A stretch of DNA of 64,000 nucleotides from Symbiodinium natans (GCA_905221605.1 CAJNDS010001890.1:935501-999500); one strand, 5' to 3'; positions 9,514 through 18,789 are shown, counted from the first letter of the stretch. Notes: generated by a model from the sequence alone, not told the origin. Program-made: numbers and translations.

Positions 9514-9692
9514 TCAATCAAAGACAATTTGCCAGCCACAACACCTAGGCAGCCCCCGCCCAGCACCTGGAGCTTACATCCTGCACCTGCAAAGATCTCT
9601 GCACCCATGCGGCCCCCCAACCGAATCTATGCAAGACTTGGCTGCCACACCGCTGCTTGATGCGACCACACATTGCTCCTGAGCTGCTGCTT

Positions 9693-10253
9693 TCATTCTT
9701 GTTGACTACTAGAAGCGCTTCGCAACTCCATCTCATCAGATTCAGATGCGTCGTTGTTGAGCCCCGGATCCCCAGCGCTTGTGCCTTCTTCTTCGGCCTT
9801 CGCCTTCGCCTTCGCCCGCATTTTGCGCGCCTTTCGCGCACGCGCCTTTCGCTCACGCCTAGCCTGAAGCCTGGCATCTGCAGCAGCCTCAGCGCCTGCT
9901 CTCCCGCCGCGCCGTTCTGGGCGCTCTTCAGTTGCGAACCCCAACACAGCCTCGTGCGTCACACCTTTGCAGGCACCCCCGATTCTGAGCATCAGGTCCT
10001 TGGTCAGGATGTCGGGCGTGTCCATCAATGAGTGCCTGGTGCTTGAGGAGTCCTGGAAAACATTGTCCCCAATCTCTAGGAGCTCCTGGGCATCCAGCTT
10101 GCCATCCACTTTGCCATTTCCATTGCCCTCGTGCCTGATGTCCAGCTCCATAGCAGCCATAGCAGCCATAGCAGGGGCAACAGGATCCGGAGCAGCCGGA
10201 CTTGCCAGAGGTGGCGACAATGATGTCGATCCGTGGGCGGGAAGGGAATCCAT
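9693..10253 (-). CDS. Single-exon ORF with EF-hand-like loop, 186 aa
   Basis: The longest credible ORF. ATG in CGCCATGG follows an inferred acceptor (GGCAG|GCC) about 20 bases upstream. Residues about 40-60 read GNGNGKVDGKLDAQELLEIG; the 12-residue loop NGKVDGKLDAQE has the Gly-6, hydrophobic-8, Asp-9 and Glu-12 of an EF-hand, but Lys at position 3. It is followed by KGVTHEAVLGFATEE, then a very basic Arg/Lys/Ala helix (residues about 135-160) and an acidic/serine tail (NNDASESDEMELRSASSS). Calcium binding by a single degenerate loop is speculative. It lies inside the coiled-coil region on the same strand, flanked upstream by a family D element. Confidence 0.5.
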   Translation of the reverse strand: MDSLPAHGSTSLSPPLASPAAPDPVAPAMAAMAAMELDIRHEGNGNGKVDGKLDAQELLEIGDNVFQDSSSTRHSLMDTPDILTKDLMLRIGGACKGVTHEAVLGFATEERPERRGGRAGAEAAADARLQARRERKARARKARKMRAKAKAKAEEEGTSAGDPGLNNDASESDEMELRSASSSQQE

Positions 10254-10297
10254 GGCGCTGAGAAGGCGAAGGGGCCTGCCACTGCAGATGTATTATA

Positions 10298-10400
10298 GGA
10301 ACCTTCAGAATTAGAATAGGGCTTTTTTGGGGGGTTATTCTAGTACAGTTATCAAGGAACCATAAGGGAAGACTATTAGCAATTACTCCGACCCCTATAC
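10298..10400. mobile_element. Family D introner
   Basis: TTAGAATAGGGCTTTTTTGGGGGG...GCAATTACTCCGACCCCTATA. It would be the 5' intron of the EF-hand-like ORF. Confidence 0.7.
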
Positions 10401-10652
10401 TAAATTGAGTAAATCAGGGCCCCAGCAAGTGATTTGAAGTTGTACGGTGGTTCTGTCTGTGTAGACCATACGGACTTAGAAGCTCGATGCCTTCGGACAG
10501 CCACGCGGCAGCAGGCAGGTTTTGGGGTTTAGGGTTTATAGGGTTTAGGGTTTAGGGTTTAGGGCTTAGGGCTTACTTCGGGGGCAGGGTGGAAGGTAAC
10601 TGGTACACCAAGCTTGCATGGCCAGGTCTCCAAACGGGAACGCCCCCTAAAC

Positions 10653-10688
10653 CCGTACTGCTGCTGCACCAACGAGGCGAGTGCAGAC
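10653..10688 (-). CDS. Candidate exon, 36 bases
   Basis: CTAG| acceptor, then SALASLVQQQYG or VCTRLVGAAAVR, ending CGG|GTTTAGGG where the telomeric unit is the donor. Two frames are open; the Gln-rich one suits the coiled-coil gene. Confidence 0.4.
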
Positions 10689-10689
10689 C

Positions 10690-10770
10690 TAGGGTTTAGG
10701 AGTTTAGGGTTTAGGGTTTAGGGGTTTGGGGGTTTAGGGTTTAGGGTTTAGGGTTTAGGGTTTAGGGTGC
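10690..10770. repeat. TTTAGGG array
   Basis: Mostly perfect heptamers directly after the exon acceptor. Confidence 0.9.
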
Positions 10771-10907
10771 GGCCCCCAACATCAAGAAGACAAGCGGAAA
10801 ACATCACTCCTGCACCCGATCAAGAGTAAACCCGAACCCGAAGCTCCTGGGCTGAACCCTAAATCCTGAGCCCATGCCAGGAAGCCCCCCCCCCCCCCCC
10901 CCCAATT

Positions 10908-11058
10908 CTAAGGGTAGTTTCCATGGGCCCTTAACCTGGTCCCTTACCTCCATTAAGGGGGTTCTGAAGTATGGGCCCTTGGGTTTTCTAGGGTATATAA
11001 GGGCACATCATAAGGGGTCCCCATTTCAGGGCCCGTACTAAGGGGCCATGTAACTACC
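10908..11058. mobile_element. Family H palindrome
   Basis: GGTAGTTTCCATGGGCCCTTA on the left; its mirror GGTAGTTACATGGCCCCTTA on the right. It immediately follows the exon at 11059 on the minus strand. Confidence 0.75.
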
Positions 11059-11106
11059 CTGAGACCAAGGGGATCGGGACAACTGGCTCGGTTCATGGTC
11101 TATGAG
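11059..11106 (-). CDS. Exon, 16 codons
   Basis: LIDHEPSQLSRSPWSQ in phase 0, GGCAG|CTC to TCTCAG|GGTAG. The family H palindrome starts right at its 3' end. Confidence 0.55.
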
Positions 11107-11317
11107 CTGCCGTAAGTGGGCTTGCCGCGAGTCTAGGTTTTGGGTTTAGGGTTTAGGGGGTCTTAGGGGGTTTAGGGGGGCTTTGAGGGGGGTTTAGGGG
11201 AGCTTATTAGGGGGAAGGGGAGGAACCGAACCAACGTAAACCCACAAACCGGCTCAAATGAACCGGAAGCGCAGGAACCGCAAATTATCAAACCGAACCA
11301 CGAACCGGAACCCGGGC

Positions 11318-11347
11318 CTGGGGGATACCCAGGGCACCAATCAGCTC
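11318..11347 (-). CDS. Exon, 10 codons
   Basis: ELIGALGIPQ in phase 0, GGCTTAG|GAG to CCCCAG|GCC. It follows the exon at 11524-11634 in phase across the long family I hairpin. Confidence 0.55.
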
Positions 11348-11374
11348 CTAAGCCGGCTTTTGAAGAGACATTAT

Positions 11375-11523
11375 AGGGTTCTTAAGGGAGGGGGGGGGGG
11401 TTCAAGGGGGGTAGGTAACGCAAGGTTCCCTAATGCTCCCTACTACTCCCTAGGGCTCCCCCAAGCTTCCCGAAGGTTCCCGAGGTACCTACCCCCCTTG
11501 AACCCCCCCCTCCCTTAAGAACC
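11375..11523. mobile_element. Family I, longest hairpin
   Basis: GGGTTCTTAAGGGAGGGGGG...TTCAAGGGGGGTAGGTA on the left pairs with TACCTACCCCCCTTGAA...CCTCCCTTAAGAACCCT on the right. The arms are about 45 bases each. Confidence 0.85.
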
Positions 11524-11634
11524 CTCTGAAGACAGCCAGGCGGCTTCCAAAAGCTTACACCGTCGCTGAATCACCTCCCAGATCATGTCAAGATTCATCG
11601 GGGTTGGGACTTTACATGGGTTCATGGAAGTGGG
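11524..11634 (-). CDS. Exon, 37 codons
   Basis: Starts after TTCTAG| and reads PTSMNPCKVPTPMNLDMIWE, then VIQRRCKLLEAAWLSSE. Phase 0 at both ends; donor TCAGAG|GGTTC lies in the hairpin end. An amphipathic C-terminal helix is visible. The protein is not recognised. Confidence 0.65.
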
Positions 11635-12070
11635 CTAGAATGGTTCGCCTACTTGCTACTCATGAAGAATAACGAGCCTAAACTCCAAAGCCAACCAAAA
11701 CAAGAGTTTTTGAGAGCCCTGCAAACTTCCCTCTTGTCCCAAAAAACCCTGGAAATGACGGTTTTTTGGAGGTTAGGGTTTAGGTTTAGGGCTTAGGGGA
11801 TAGGGTGATTCCGAGAGGGGCTGTAAACCAAGAAGACCACAATCTCCGTGGCTCTTGTCCTACGACCCTTAACACAACGGATCCTTATCTCAACACCCAG
11901 ACCCTAAAAAAAACGAAAACCTAAAAAGCCCCAAAGCACCCGAAAGAAAAAACAAAAGCACCAAAACGACCTCAAAAACCAAAAAAGCAAGTAAACCCCA
12001 CAAAACGAACCGAGCACCTAAACCCTAAACCCTAAACCCTGCGCCCTAACCTACTGCACCCGACCCTGGC

Positions 12071-12106
12071 CTCCAGCGCGATCTGCTGCAGCTCCTTCTG
12101 CAGCTC
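12071..12106 (-). CDS. Coiled-coil exon, 12-14 codons
   Basis: ELQKELQQIALE(AR). Leucine at every a/d position. Donor either CTGGAG|GCC or GCCAGG|GTCGGG. Bracketed by CCCTAAA left and TTTAGGG right. It is nearly identical in style to the exon at 4324, suggesting internal repetition of the coiled coil. Confidence 0.75.
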
Positions 12107-12749
12107 CTGCAGGTTTAGGGTTAAGGGCTTGTAGGGTTTAGGGCTCAGGGCTGAGGGTTTCGGGTTTAGGGTTTAGGGGGGTTTGGCGCTTTGGTGGATT
12201 TGGGGCTTCAGGGTTTGGGGTGTTTATTGCGGTTCTGGGCCTTGGAACCATTAGCCACAGTATGATGAGGGCACCCCTTTGTTGGGTTTAGGGTTTAGGG
12301 TTTAGGGCCCAGGGTTTAGTTACTTTACAAGGGAACCGCTACCAAGAGGGTCTCAGCGGGAGCTCCAAGGAGCTGGCCCTTTGGGGCATGAGGGTTGGGC
12401 ATCTTCTTGCATGGCTCATGGGGCGTTCAGGGTGTTCACCATATTTATTTATTTATTTATTTTTTTTAGTTCATTTTTTTTTTTTTTTTTTTGGGGGGGG
12501 GTTGCTCGGGCTGAATTATGAGACACGACAGAGCAGCAACCCTCCCTCCACCCTTGAACTACTAAACCCTAAGCCCTCAAAAGCCGCAGGTTAAAAAATA
12601 TCCACGGTGAAGGATCACGGAGCCCGTTTACAAAAGCCAACCCCTGCACTAGACCCTAAGCCCTAAAACCCTCCACCCTACACGCTAAACCCTGGACTCG
12701 AATGAGCAAAAGAAGAGGGTTAACACTTGGAGACTATTGGGTGCCTTCT

Positions 12750-12862
12750 GGTTTATGGGCTGCATAAGGGGCCCTTTTCTATACTCCCCTTAGAACCGTT
12801 ATTCTTAATATCCTCTAGGGTGTTATAAAAAAATAATGCCCTAGGGGGATATAGTTTTTAGT
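12750..12862. mobile_element. Family O palindrome
   Basis: TATACTCCCCTTAGAACC...ATCCTCTAGGG is mirrored by CCCTAGGGGGATATAG. Single copy seen. Confidence 0.55.
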
Positions 12863-13150
12863 ATCCCCAGAATGATGCTTCGCCGGCCTCGGACGCTGAG
12901 GGAAGCTTCCTGAAAGGCTTAGGGAAAGCCTAAACCCTAAACCCTAAACCCTAAAGTTCTAGGAGTCTAGGGCTTACAGGGCATGTTGGGCTTCGGTATG
13001 CTATAGGGCTTGGCTTCAGAGTGTCTGGAAGAAAGCCTGTCATAGCAGCAAATATACAGATCCAAACCCTGATCTGTGCCATGTACTGCTTGCGCAGCGG
13101 GCATGCAGGTATACCTCGAACCCTTCCGTGGGGCACCTACAATTTCAAAG

Positions 13151-13325
13151 TGTGTGTGTGTGTGTGGAGTTTCCTGACATAGATGTGTTCGCCTGTCCTG
13201 TCCTGTTTTGCCCTGCCATGTCCCTTTATGTTGTGTTGTGCTATGTTATGTATGTATGTATGTATATATATATATACTGAATATATCTGTATATATAATA
13301 TAGATGTATACACACGCTTATATGT
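13151..13325. repeat. TG, TATG and TA microsatellites
   Basis: (TG)8, then TGTC/CTGC-rich sequence, then (TATG)n and (TA)n. The low-complexity Cys/Tyr-rich frame is an artefact. Confidence 0.85.
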
Positions 13326-13406
13326 CTACAGTCAGTCTACATGTCTCGAGAGAACGTTAGCCCGGAACGCAAACCACATCTCTAAGCTTGGGCTACCAAG
13401 CTGTAG

Positions 13407-13712
13407 TTGGGAAATGGAATTAGACCCCGAACCATTCCAGGCACAAGGCACCCGGCAGCCGCTTTCTGCAGCATCGCTTCGCCAGCGTCTGCCTACGCAT
13501 CTTTGTTCGCAGAATCCCCTAATTACACTACACCTTGTTGCCACCTCTCCAATGAAATGAAGGGCTACGCAAACCCTGAAACCCCGCGACCTGAAAACAT
13601 GTACATCGCAAAGCCCTACGCCCGCCTTGAGCCAGGGCATAGAGTCCGCTGCAGTACCCTAAACTGGTTCATAGTTGGGATAGTAATGAAAAATCTAAAA
13701 TTTCTTCCTTAT
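13407..13712 (+). CDS. Uncertain open frame
   Basis: Open for about 100 codons on plus, ending in ENMYIAKPYARLEPGHRVRC. No splice grammar decides it. Located in intron interior by the array rule, so probably non-coding. Confidence 0.2.
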
Positions 13713-13990
13713 TGAGTTTAAGTACCCTTAAACATGTTACCCCACTATGACAAAGTAAACAACCGAATGCTTGAAACACCAGACACGGAGTACCCCATAA
13801 ACCCCACGCGACCCTTGCCTTGAGAGATCCAACCTTGCTACCTTGAAGCCCTGAACCCTGAATACTGAACCCTAAACCCTAAACCCTAAACTCGAAACCC
13901 TATAAACCCTAAACCCTAAACCCTAAACCCTAAGCCTAAGGGGGGGTTCCCATGACAAACACAATCCAGAAGCAAAGGAAGGAACTGCGC

Positions 13991-14017
13991 CTGCGCCGTG
14001 CGCTCTCGCAGCGCGGC
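13991..14017 (-). CDS. Coiled-coil micro-exon, 9 codons
   Basis: AALRERTAQ in phase 0, CTCCAG|GCC to GGCGCAG|GCG. The frame extends upstream as QLQ. A plus-strand reading (KQRKELRLRRALSQRG) is open too, but the minus boundaries follow the AG|GC pattern of the other coiled-coil exons. Confidence 0.5.
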
Positions 14018-14204
14018 CTGGAGTTGCCTCGGAAGAAGTCTGTTTATAGTTTATAATAGGGTTTAGGGTTTAGGGTTACTTCTCCAATAACCAAGGGAAA
14101 AAAGGTTAAACTTTATTTTTCCTGCTAGATAAGGAAGCCCAAAAAGTTTAAAGTTCAGCTGTGGGAGAAGTCTCCTAAGGGGGCTTATAGGGGCTTGGGG
14201 CTTA

Positions 14205-14330
14205 TAGGGTGTAGGGTTTATAGGGTTTATAGGGTTCATAGGGTTTATAGGGTTTATAGGGTATAGGGTTTATAAGGTTGATAGGGTTGATAGGATTTAG
14301 GGTCTATAAGGCTTCTAGGGCTTATAGGGT
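14205..14330. repeat. GGGTTTATA nine-base array
   Basis: Units of GGGTTTATA replace the heptamer. Confidence 0.85.
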
Positions 14331-14777
14331 TTAGGGGAGGTTTAAGGCATGGGCTTAGGTGTTTAGGGTTTCAGGCCGAGGGTTTAGGGGTTTGGGGCTC
14401 TGGGGTTTGAATCCCGCAAAGGGTTTATGGCAATGCACATTGAAAGCGAAAGGCTTTGGCTGCTGAAGGTATGTAAGGTTTAGGGTTGACCTGCAACCCT
14501 CCAAACCTTGCAAAGCGGAGTAGAACCCTCAAAATGGCACTCATTTAAAAGAACCCGCACCCGGCCCCATCATCAAAACGATGCTGCAGAGACAGCAATC
14601 GAAGGGTCATATGAATCATATAGGCACACAAAAGATGCTGGCTGCCTTCAATAGAGTGGCCCAGAACTCCCTCAAGAAAATTCCTAAGTAAGACATAGTA
14701 AGACCCCCTAAACCCTAAACCCTAAACCCTAAACCCTAAATCCTAAAAGGGAGGTAGCAAGGATCCCAACTGCCTAC

Positions 14778-14799
14778 CTCGTCCTTAGCTGTCCCGCAC
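14778..14799 (-). CDS. 22-base micro-exon candidate
   Basis: CCCCAG|G then CGTAKDE to GACGAG|GTAGG. Family M lies directly upstream. The short length makes this the least secure of the boundary-defined exons. Confidence 0.4.
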
Positions 14800-14807
14800 C
14801 TGGGGGA

Positions 14808-14882
14808 AGTCGAGGTTGACCTTTGGGATTATATAAGGGGATTATTTTACCCCAAAAAGGTTAAAAAGGTACCTACTCTACT
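14808..14882. mobile_element. Family M introner
   Basis: CGAGGTTGACCTTTGGGATTAT and AAAAGGTTAAAAAGGTACCTAC; a second copy is at 41.84-41.91 kb. Confidence 0.6.
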
Positions 14883-14913
14883 AACCCTCAACCCTAAACC
14901 CTAAACCCTAAAC

Positions 14914-15021
14914 CCTAAGAGGTCCATGAGCCGAGGCATGTTGCAGCACCCTCGTCTTGAGAGAGAGAAGGCGGCTGGCCGCGTCGCTGTCAGCTTCCTC
15001 ATTCTTGTCCCGCTTCTTGTC
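14914..15021 (-). CDS. Exon, 36 codons
   Basis: DKKRDKNEEADSDAASRLLS followed by LKTRVLQHASAHGPLR in phase 0. Acceptor CGAGAG|GAC. The donor is AGG|GTTTAGGG, so the first telomeric heptamer is the 5' splice site. Highly charged N-terminal half, helical C-terminal half. Confidence 0.75.
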
Positions 15022-15035
15022 CTCTCGGAATGGCT

Positions 15036-15142
15036 AGATGGGGGGTTCACGAAAATACGGTACCCCTTATTATAAGGGATCCTGCTATTTGGGGGTCAAG
15101 ATTAAGGCTCCCTTATTTTCGTAAATTCCCATATAAGAGTTA
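15036..15142. mobile_element. Family E introner
   Basis: GGGGGTTCACGAAAATACGGTACC is mirrored by CCCTTATTTTCGTAAATTCCC. Confidence 0.75.
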
Positions 15143-15232
15143 GGGGATTACGGGGTTACAGGGCAGTTGGCTTGAAGGGGGGATATGGGTTTAGCGGGCA
15201 GGCGTGGGATTTGAGCAGCTGGCGCTGAGGGT

Positions 15233-15409
15233 TTATGTTGTGGCAGCCAGCTTCTTGAAGGATTCCACAGTCTTGCGATAGCTCTTCAAAAGCTTGACGT
15301 GCTCCCCGTCTCGCGCTCAACGGCTCTGATGCTCACGATGCTCGATGGAAGTAGCCTGGCCCGTGTAGGATCTGGCAAGTTCGTGGTGATCGTTGGAAGC
15401 GTTGAGGTC
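15233..15409 (-). CDS. Coding segment with in-frame TGA
   Basis: One frame runs DLNASNDHHELARSYTGQ, ATSIEHREHQSR, then TGA (15317-15319), then ARDGEHVKLLKSYRKTVESF and KKLAATT ending in TAA. Both sides of the TGA look coding and helical. CAG|GC after TGQ could be a donor, giving a normal 54-base exon, with GGGGAG|CAC as a later acceptor. An alternative is a decayed or mis-sequenced exon. Protein not recognised. Confidence 0.55.
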
Positions 15410-15500
15410 CTTGCAGGCTGTGGCAGCTGATGCTCATGATGCGCGGTGGGCGCGGCATGGTCCGTGCAGGGTCTGGCCGCTGATGCTCATGATGCTGGGG
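15326..15500. repeat. Diverged tandem repeat, about 100 bp
   Basis: CTGATGCTCAYGATGC followed by GTGTAGGATCTGGC / GTGCAGGGTCTGGC recurs at 15326, 15430 and 15481. It overlaps coding sequence, so it may encode repeated peptide. Confidence 0.6.
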
Positions 15501-15516
15501 CTGGAAGGTTCAGGAA

Positions 15517-15606
15517 GTACCAGGATGGGCTATTATACCCTATAACCGCTTAAAAAGGGCCCTTTATAGGGTTGATTGTGGGGATGATAAGGCCCAACAG
15601 CCCATC
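15517..15606. mobile_element. Family B introner
   Basis: CCAGGATGGGCTATTATACCC is mirrored at the right end. On minus the intron begins GATGGGCTG, immediately after an exon ending CAG. Confidence 0.85.
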
Positions 15607-15681
15607 CTGGTAGGTTTGAGGGTCGCCCCAATCAGCACTTGGGCTCGGGCTGAAGCGGCTCTGGGACCTCATATGGGACGC
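15607..15681 (-). CDS. Exon, 25 codons
   Basis: ASHMRSQSRFSPSPSADWGD then PQTYQ. Phase 0, CACAG|GCG to TACCAG|GATGGGC: a GA donor formed by the end of a family B element. Ser/Pro/Arg-rich, probably disordered. Confidence 0.7.
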
Positions 15682-15946
15682 CTGTGCTTGGCGGGTGAGC
15701 CGGTGGGCGACGCCAAACAATCAGTCATTCTCTGCAGTTCTGCGTATAAATGCCAGACCCGTTCAACAAGTAGCACGATCGAAAAACCCAATCGCTATAA
15801 AACCCCAGTTCCCCAGACCTTTCGCAGCCCCAGACCTCTAACGCGGCAGCTTGAAGAACCATCCCCTCATAGCCCTCATCCCGGTATGGCAAAAGCTGGT
15901 GTTCATGAAAAGAGTTTTGGCAGCGTGTAGGCTGCTGTCTGGGTAC

Positions 15947-16003
15947 CTCGACTCTTATAGGCCCCTGAGCATGCCAACACCAAGTGCGCGAACGCCCGAG
16001 AAC
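15947..16003 (-). CDS. Exon, 57 bases, phase-joined
   Basis: (G)SRAFAHLVLACSGAYKSR(G), GATCCAG|GT to GTCGAG|GT. It completes the split Gly codon left by the exon at 16092-16247, across a family B copy. Hydrophobic helix followed by a basic end. Confidence 0.65.
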
Positions 16004-16026
16004 CTGGATCACTACACCCGAAAACC

Positions 16027-16091
16027 GGAAACCCCTCAAAAAGGCCCTGTATAGGTTTGATTATGGGGATTATAAGGCTTCATAGCCCATC
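16027..16091. mobile_element. Family B introner, one arm
   Basis: Only the GGATTATAAGGC...AGCCCATCCTGG half is well kept. Confidence 0.7.
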
Positions 16092-16247
16092 CTGGTATGG
16101 GCCAGTTGTAAGCCCGCCTCTGAATCTTATGAGGGGGTTCTACGACTAGAACCTGGAACAACAAAGTTGTGCACAGATCAGGTGCATCCAGGTGCTCTTT
16201 CAAGTTCTTGAGGCAGGGCCGTGCACTCTGAACTTGACGATGTACAC
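16092..16247 (-). CDS. Exon, 156 bases
   Basis: One of the longest boundary-defined exons. Reads VHRQVQSARPCLKNLKEHLD, APDLCTTLLFQVLVVEPPHK, IQRRAYNWPIP(G). Acceptor TATGTAG|GT, donor ACCAG|GATGGGC. CLKNLKEHLDAP has helical-repeat (HEAT/ARM-like) character but the family is not recognised. Confidence 0.75.
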
Positions 16248-16261
16248 CTACATAAACCCCT

Positions 16262-16366
16262 ACCCCCTAGGGGTTTGGGTTTTTAGGGTTTAGGGTTTAG
16301 GGTTTAGGGTTTAGGGTTTAGGGTTTAGGGTTTAGGGTTTAGGGTTTAGGGTTTAGGGGTTTAGGG
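16262..16366. repeat. TTTAGGG array, short intron
   Basis: Clean heptamers make up most of the 126-base intron between the exons at 16374 and 16247. Confidence 0.9.
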
Positions 16367-16373
16367 CCTAAAC

Positions 16374-16481
16374 CTCCGCCCTATAGACCCCAAACGGATC
16401 CTTCTTGGCTTTGAAGTCAATAGGCGACAGGAGCTGCATCGGCTTCCTAGCAGCGGACTCGCTTTGCGGCTTAAGTCTGGT
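16374..16481 (-). CDS. Exon, 36 codons
   Basis: TRLKPQSESAARKPMQLLSP then IDFKAKKDPFGVYRAE. A pyrimidine tract (CCTTCCTCCTCCCCCC) precedes the acceptor. Donor GCGGAG|GTTTAGG is supplied by the repeat. Phase 0. Lys/Ser/Pro-rich, not recognised. Confidence 0.7.
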
Positions 16482-16676
16482 CTTGCCGGCGTGGGCGGGC
16501 GGGGGGAGGAGGAAGGACTGGGGTTTAGGGCTTTATAGGGTCCCGCTACAAACCACGTTCATAACCTTGGCAAAATTCCCTGCCCCAACCCCCCCCCCCC
16601 CCACTTCGAGCTTCAAGTGGCGTCCTGAATGCTGCTGCACTTAGAGACTAGCTCAAACACGCCACAGCAAGGAACT

Positions 16677-16868
16677 TCAAGACGTGAACAGTTGAAAAGC
16701 CGAGAAGAGCAAACATACGTAGACAAGCGCGGACATTGAACAGTCGAAGGGTACGAACATTCGAGGAAATGCCAAAAACGTCACAAACGACGTGAAAGCG
16801 AAAAGGCGCACATCTCGAAAAGTGCAAGAAGGACCGTAGGACGCGAAAAGCCGAGTCAAAAACACAAA
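16677..16868. other. A/G-rich degenerate short repeat
   Basis: Irregular repetition of CGAAAAG, GAACATT and GACGTGAA motifs, in composition unlike the rest of the intron DNA. The minus frame is Phe/Ala/Leu-rich as a result. Confidence 0.4.
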
Positions 16869-17026
16869 ACTGTTCGACGTTTGACTTTTCTAGGGGTTGT
16901 GCATGCTGGCGGCGAGCTTGGGACCCCCCCCCCCCTCCCTCCCTAAACCCTAAACCCTAAACCCGAACCCTAAACCCTAAACCCTAAACCCTGAACCCCT
17001 TTTGAATCAACCTCAATGCAGGGCAC

Positions 17027-17086
17027 GCGAGGGCACCGCCGGAGACCAAGGCCCCCGGGCCCAAACCTGCCGACTCCCAGCAACAA
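17027..17086. CDS. Coding island, strand unresolved
   Basis: Bracketed by CCCTAAA and TTTAGGG. Minus reads FGPGGLGLRRCPRVPCIE with a GAG|GTT donor; plus reads GHARAPPETKAPGPKPADSQ. Neither is decisive. Confidence 0.4.
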
Positions 17087-17225
17087 AACAAGGGCTTATT
17101 CTAGGGTTTAGGGTTTAGGGTTTAGGGTCTTATTTTGGGGCCGGGCTTTTTTCAGGGCTGGTTTAGGCTTTAGGGTTTGGGGTAACGGTTTAGGGTTTTC
17201 AGGGTTGGTTTAGGGTTTAGGGCCT

Positions 17226-17312
17226 TGAGGTGTTCCCCCTTCAACTAACAGTCCTTCATAGGGAGTATAATAGGGGGTTCTAGAAATTCGTATCGGGGTG
17301 AGCATCCCAAGT
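17226..17312. mobile_element. Family A introner, diverged
   Basis: GTTCCCCCTTCAACTAACAG TCCTTCATAGGGAG... ends GGGGTGAGCATCCC. One arm has decayed. Confidence 0.6.
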
Positions 17313-18132
17313 CTAGGGCTTTTAAAGGGTTAATTCAGGGCTTGTGAAGGGTCTAGCTGTGGCTTTCACAGGGGTTGAAGGGCCTTTTGGCCTGAGGGTT
17401 GAAGGATATGTGCAGGGCTTTGAAGAGGCTTTATGGACTTGAAAGTCACAAGGTTTCAGGATGAGAGCGTTAGAGTTTAGGCTGCTCAGGTTTATGATTC
17501 AAAAGTTCGGAGCGTTAGGGTTGGGTGCTGACGAGGCTTTAGGCTACTAGCAGCTGTAGACAGGTCTGGGATCCGGCTGGCTGAAAATCCAATATTCCGG
17601 AAATAGATGGGACGCGGGCACGTTTTCCGCGGACGGCCCGCAAACCTCTACCCAAATAATTACCCTGAAAGACACCCCCCCCCCCAATATGCACTCCCAC
17701 ATGTTTAGCCCTGAACACTAAAGCCTGAGAGCCCTACAAAGCCACAACCCGGAAACTCCTGAAATTCACCTCAAATCCGCAACCTGTTCATGGGTTGGTA
17801 TAGGTAGACTTCTATCTACCTTACACATCTCTCTCCCGACACAAACCCAAAAACAACCCTAAGCCCTAAGCACCCAACTTGCAAGCACCCCTGCACTAAA
17901 CCATCATGCTGAAAGCCCTCCTAAACCCTAAACCCTAAACCTGAAACCCTTTTGAACCCGAAACCCCAAACCCTCAACAGTTTTCCAACACCACATCCGT
18001 CTAACCACAATACGCGAAAACAATGAACTATTCCTAAAGCCCCTGTCTAGTCTTCACACCTGCACGAGTACTAACCCCATGGCCGTTAAACCCTGAAGCA
18101 CCAAAAACTGAAACCTTAACACCGACCCTGGC

Positions 18133-18157
18133 CTTTCAGCCCAGCAGGTTTCGGATC
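18133..18157 (-). CDS. 25-base micro-exon candidate
   Basis: DPKPAGLK between TGTAAG|GAT and AAAG|GCCAGGGTCGG. The GCCAGGGTCGG sequence after the donor is the same as after the exon at 12071. Confidence 0.45.
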
Positions 18158-18244
18158 CTTACAGAGGCAGGGTAATGTAGGGGGCCGGGAAAGTTCTAAT
18201 GGTGTTGTAGGGTTTATTGTAGTATGAATAACAAGGCCAAGACT

Positions 18245-18341
18245 CCTAACACCCTAATTAGAATAGGGGTTTTGGGGGGTTAATTATTGTAGTATAAATA
18301 TGAAGGGACGATCAGGGAATACGATTCGTAACTATGCCGAC
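18245..18341. mobile_element. Family D introner
   Basis: TTAGAATAGGGGTTTTGGGGGG...TAACTATGCCGACCCCGG; begins at the 3' end of the next exon. Confidence 0.75.
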
Positions 18342-18405
18342 CCCGGTATTCGGCAAAGTCGACGTTGGTGAAGCCCCAAACCCTCGCCCTGCCCGGGCAC
18401 ACGCA
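18342..18405 (-). CDS. Exon, 64 bases
   Basis: CVCPGRARVWGFTNVDFAEY (R). A pyrimidine tract (CTCTTCTACTTCAG) precedes it and the donor is GGG|GTCGGC at the element end. The mixed globular sequence is convincing but not assignable. Confidence 0.7.
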
Positions 18406-18561
18406 CTGAAGTAGAAGAGTTTGTGCTTTTGGCAAAAACCGGCAGTAGGATACCCCTGAAGCAGGGAATGCAGAAACTATATAAGCATATAAAAAACTGC
18501 CCAACAAGTTTAGATATACACATATATATATATATACATCCGTATACACATAGGGCCTTTC

Positions 18562-18668
18562 TTGCTGAATCCAGGTGTGTGAGGGGCATTGGGCAGGTCT
18601 CTGGAGCGGAAATTTCCGGTGGGCGCCAAGTTGGGTGTGGTAGCCGTAGCCGTCCAGACCCCTAAACC
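18562..18668 (-). CDS. Candidate exon
   Basis: GLDGYGYHTQLGAHRKFPLQ then RPAQCPSHTWIQQE after TTTAG|GG. A second frame (VWTATATTPNLAPTGNF) is open. The left border runs into a TA microsatellite. Confidence 0.45.
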
Positions 18669-18789
18669 CCACTCCTTAAACCCTAAACCCTAAGGTTTAT
18701 GGTTTAGGGTTTAGGGGTCACTTCACCATGTCCTCAACCCTAAGCCGTATTCACTGGTGTATCCTAAACCCCTGGAAAGCCCTCAAGCC

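Noticed and set aside
15616-15930. 104-codon plus ORF
   Set aside because: Antisense of the well-bounded minus exon at 15607-15681 and continuing intron.
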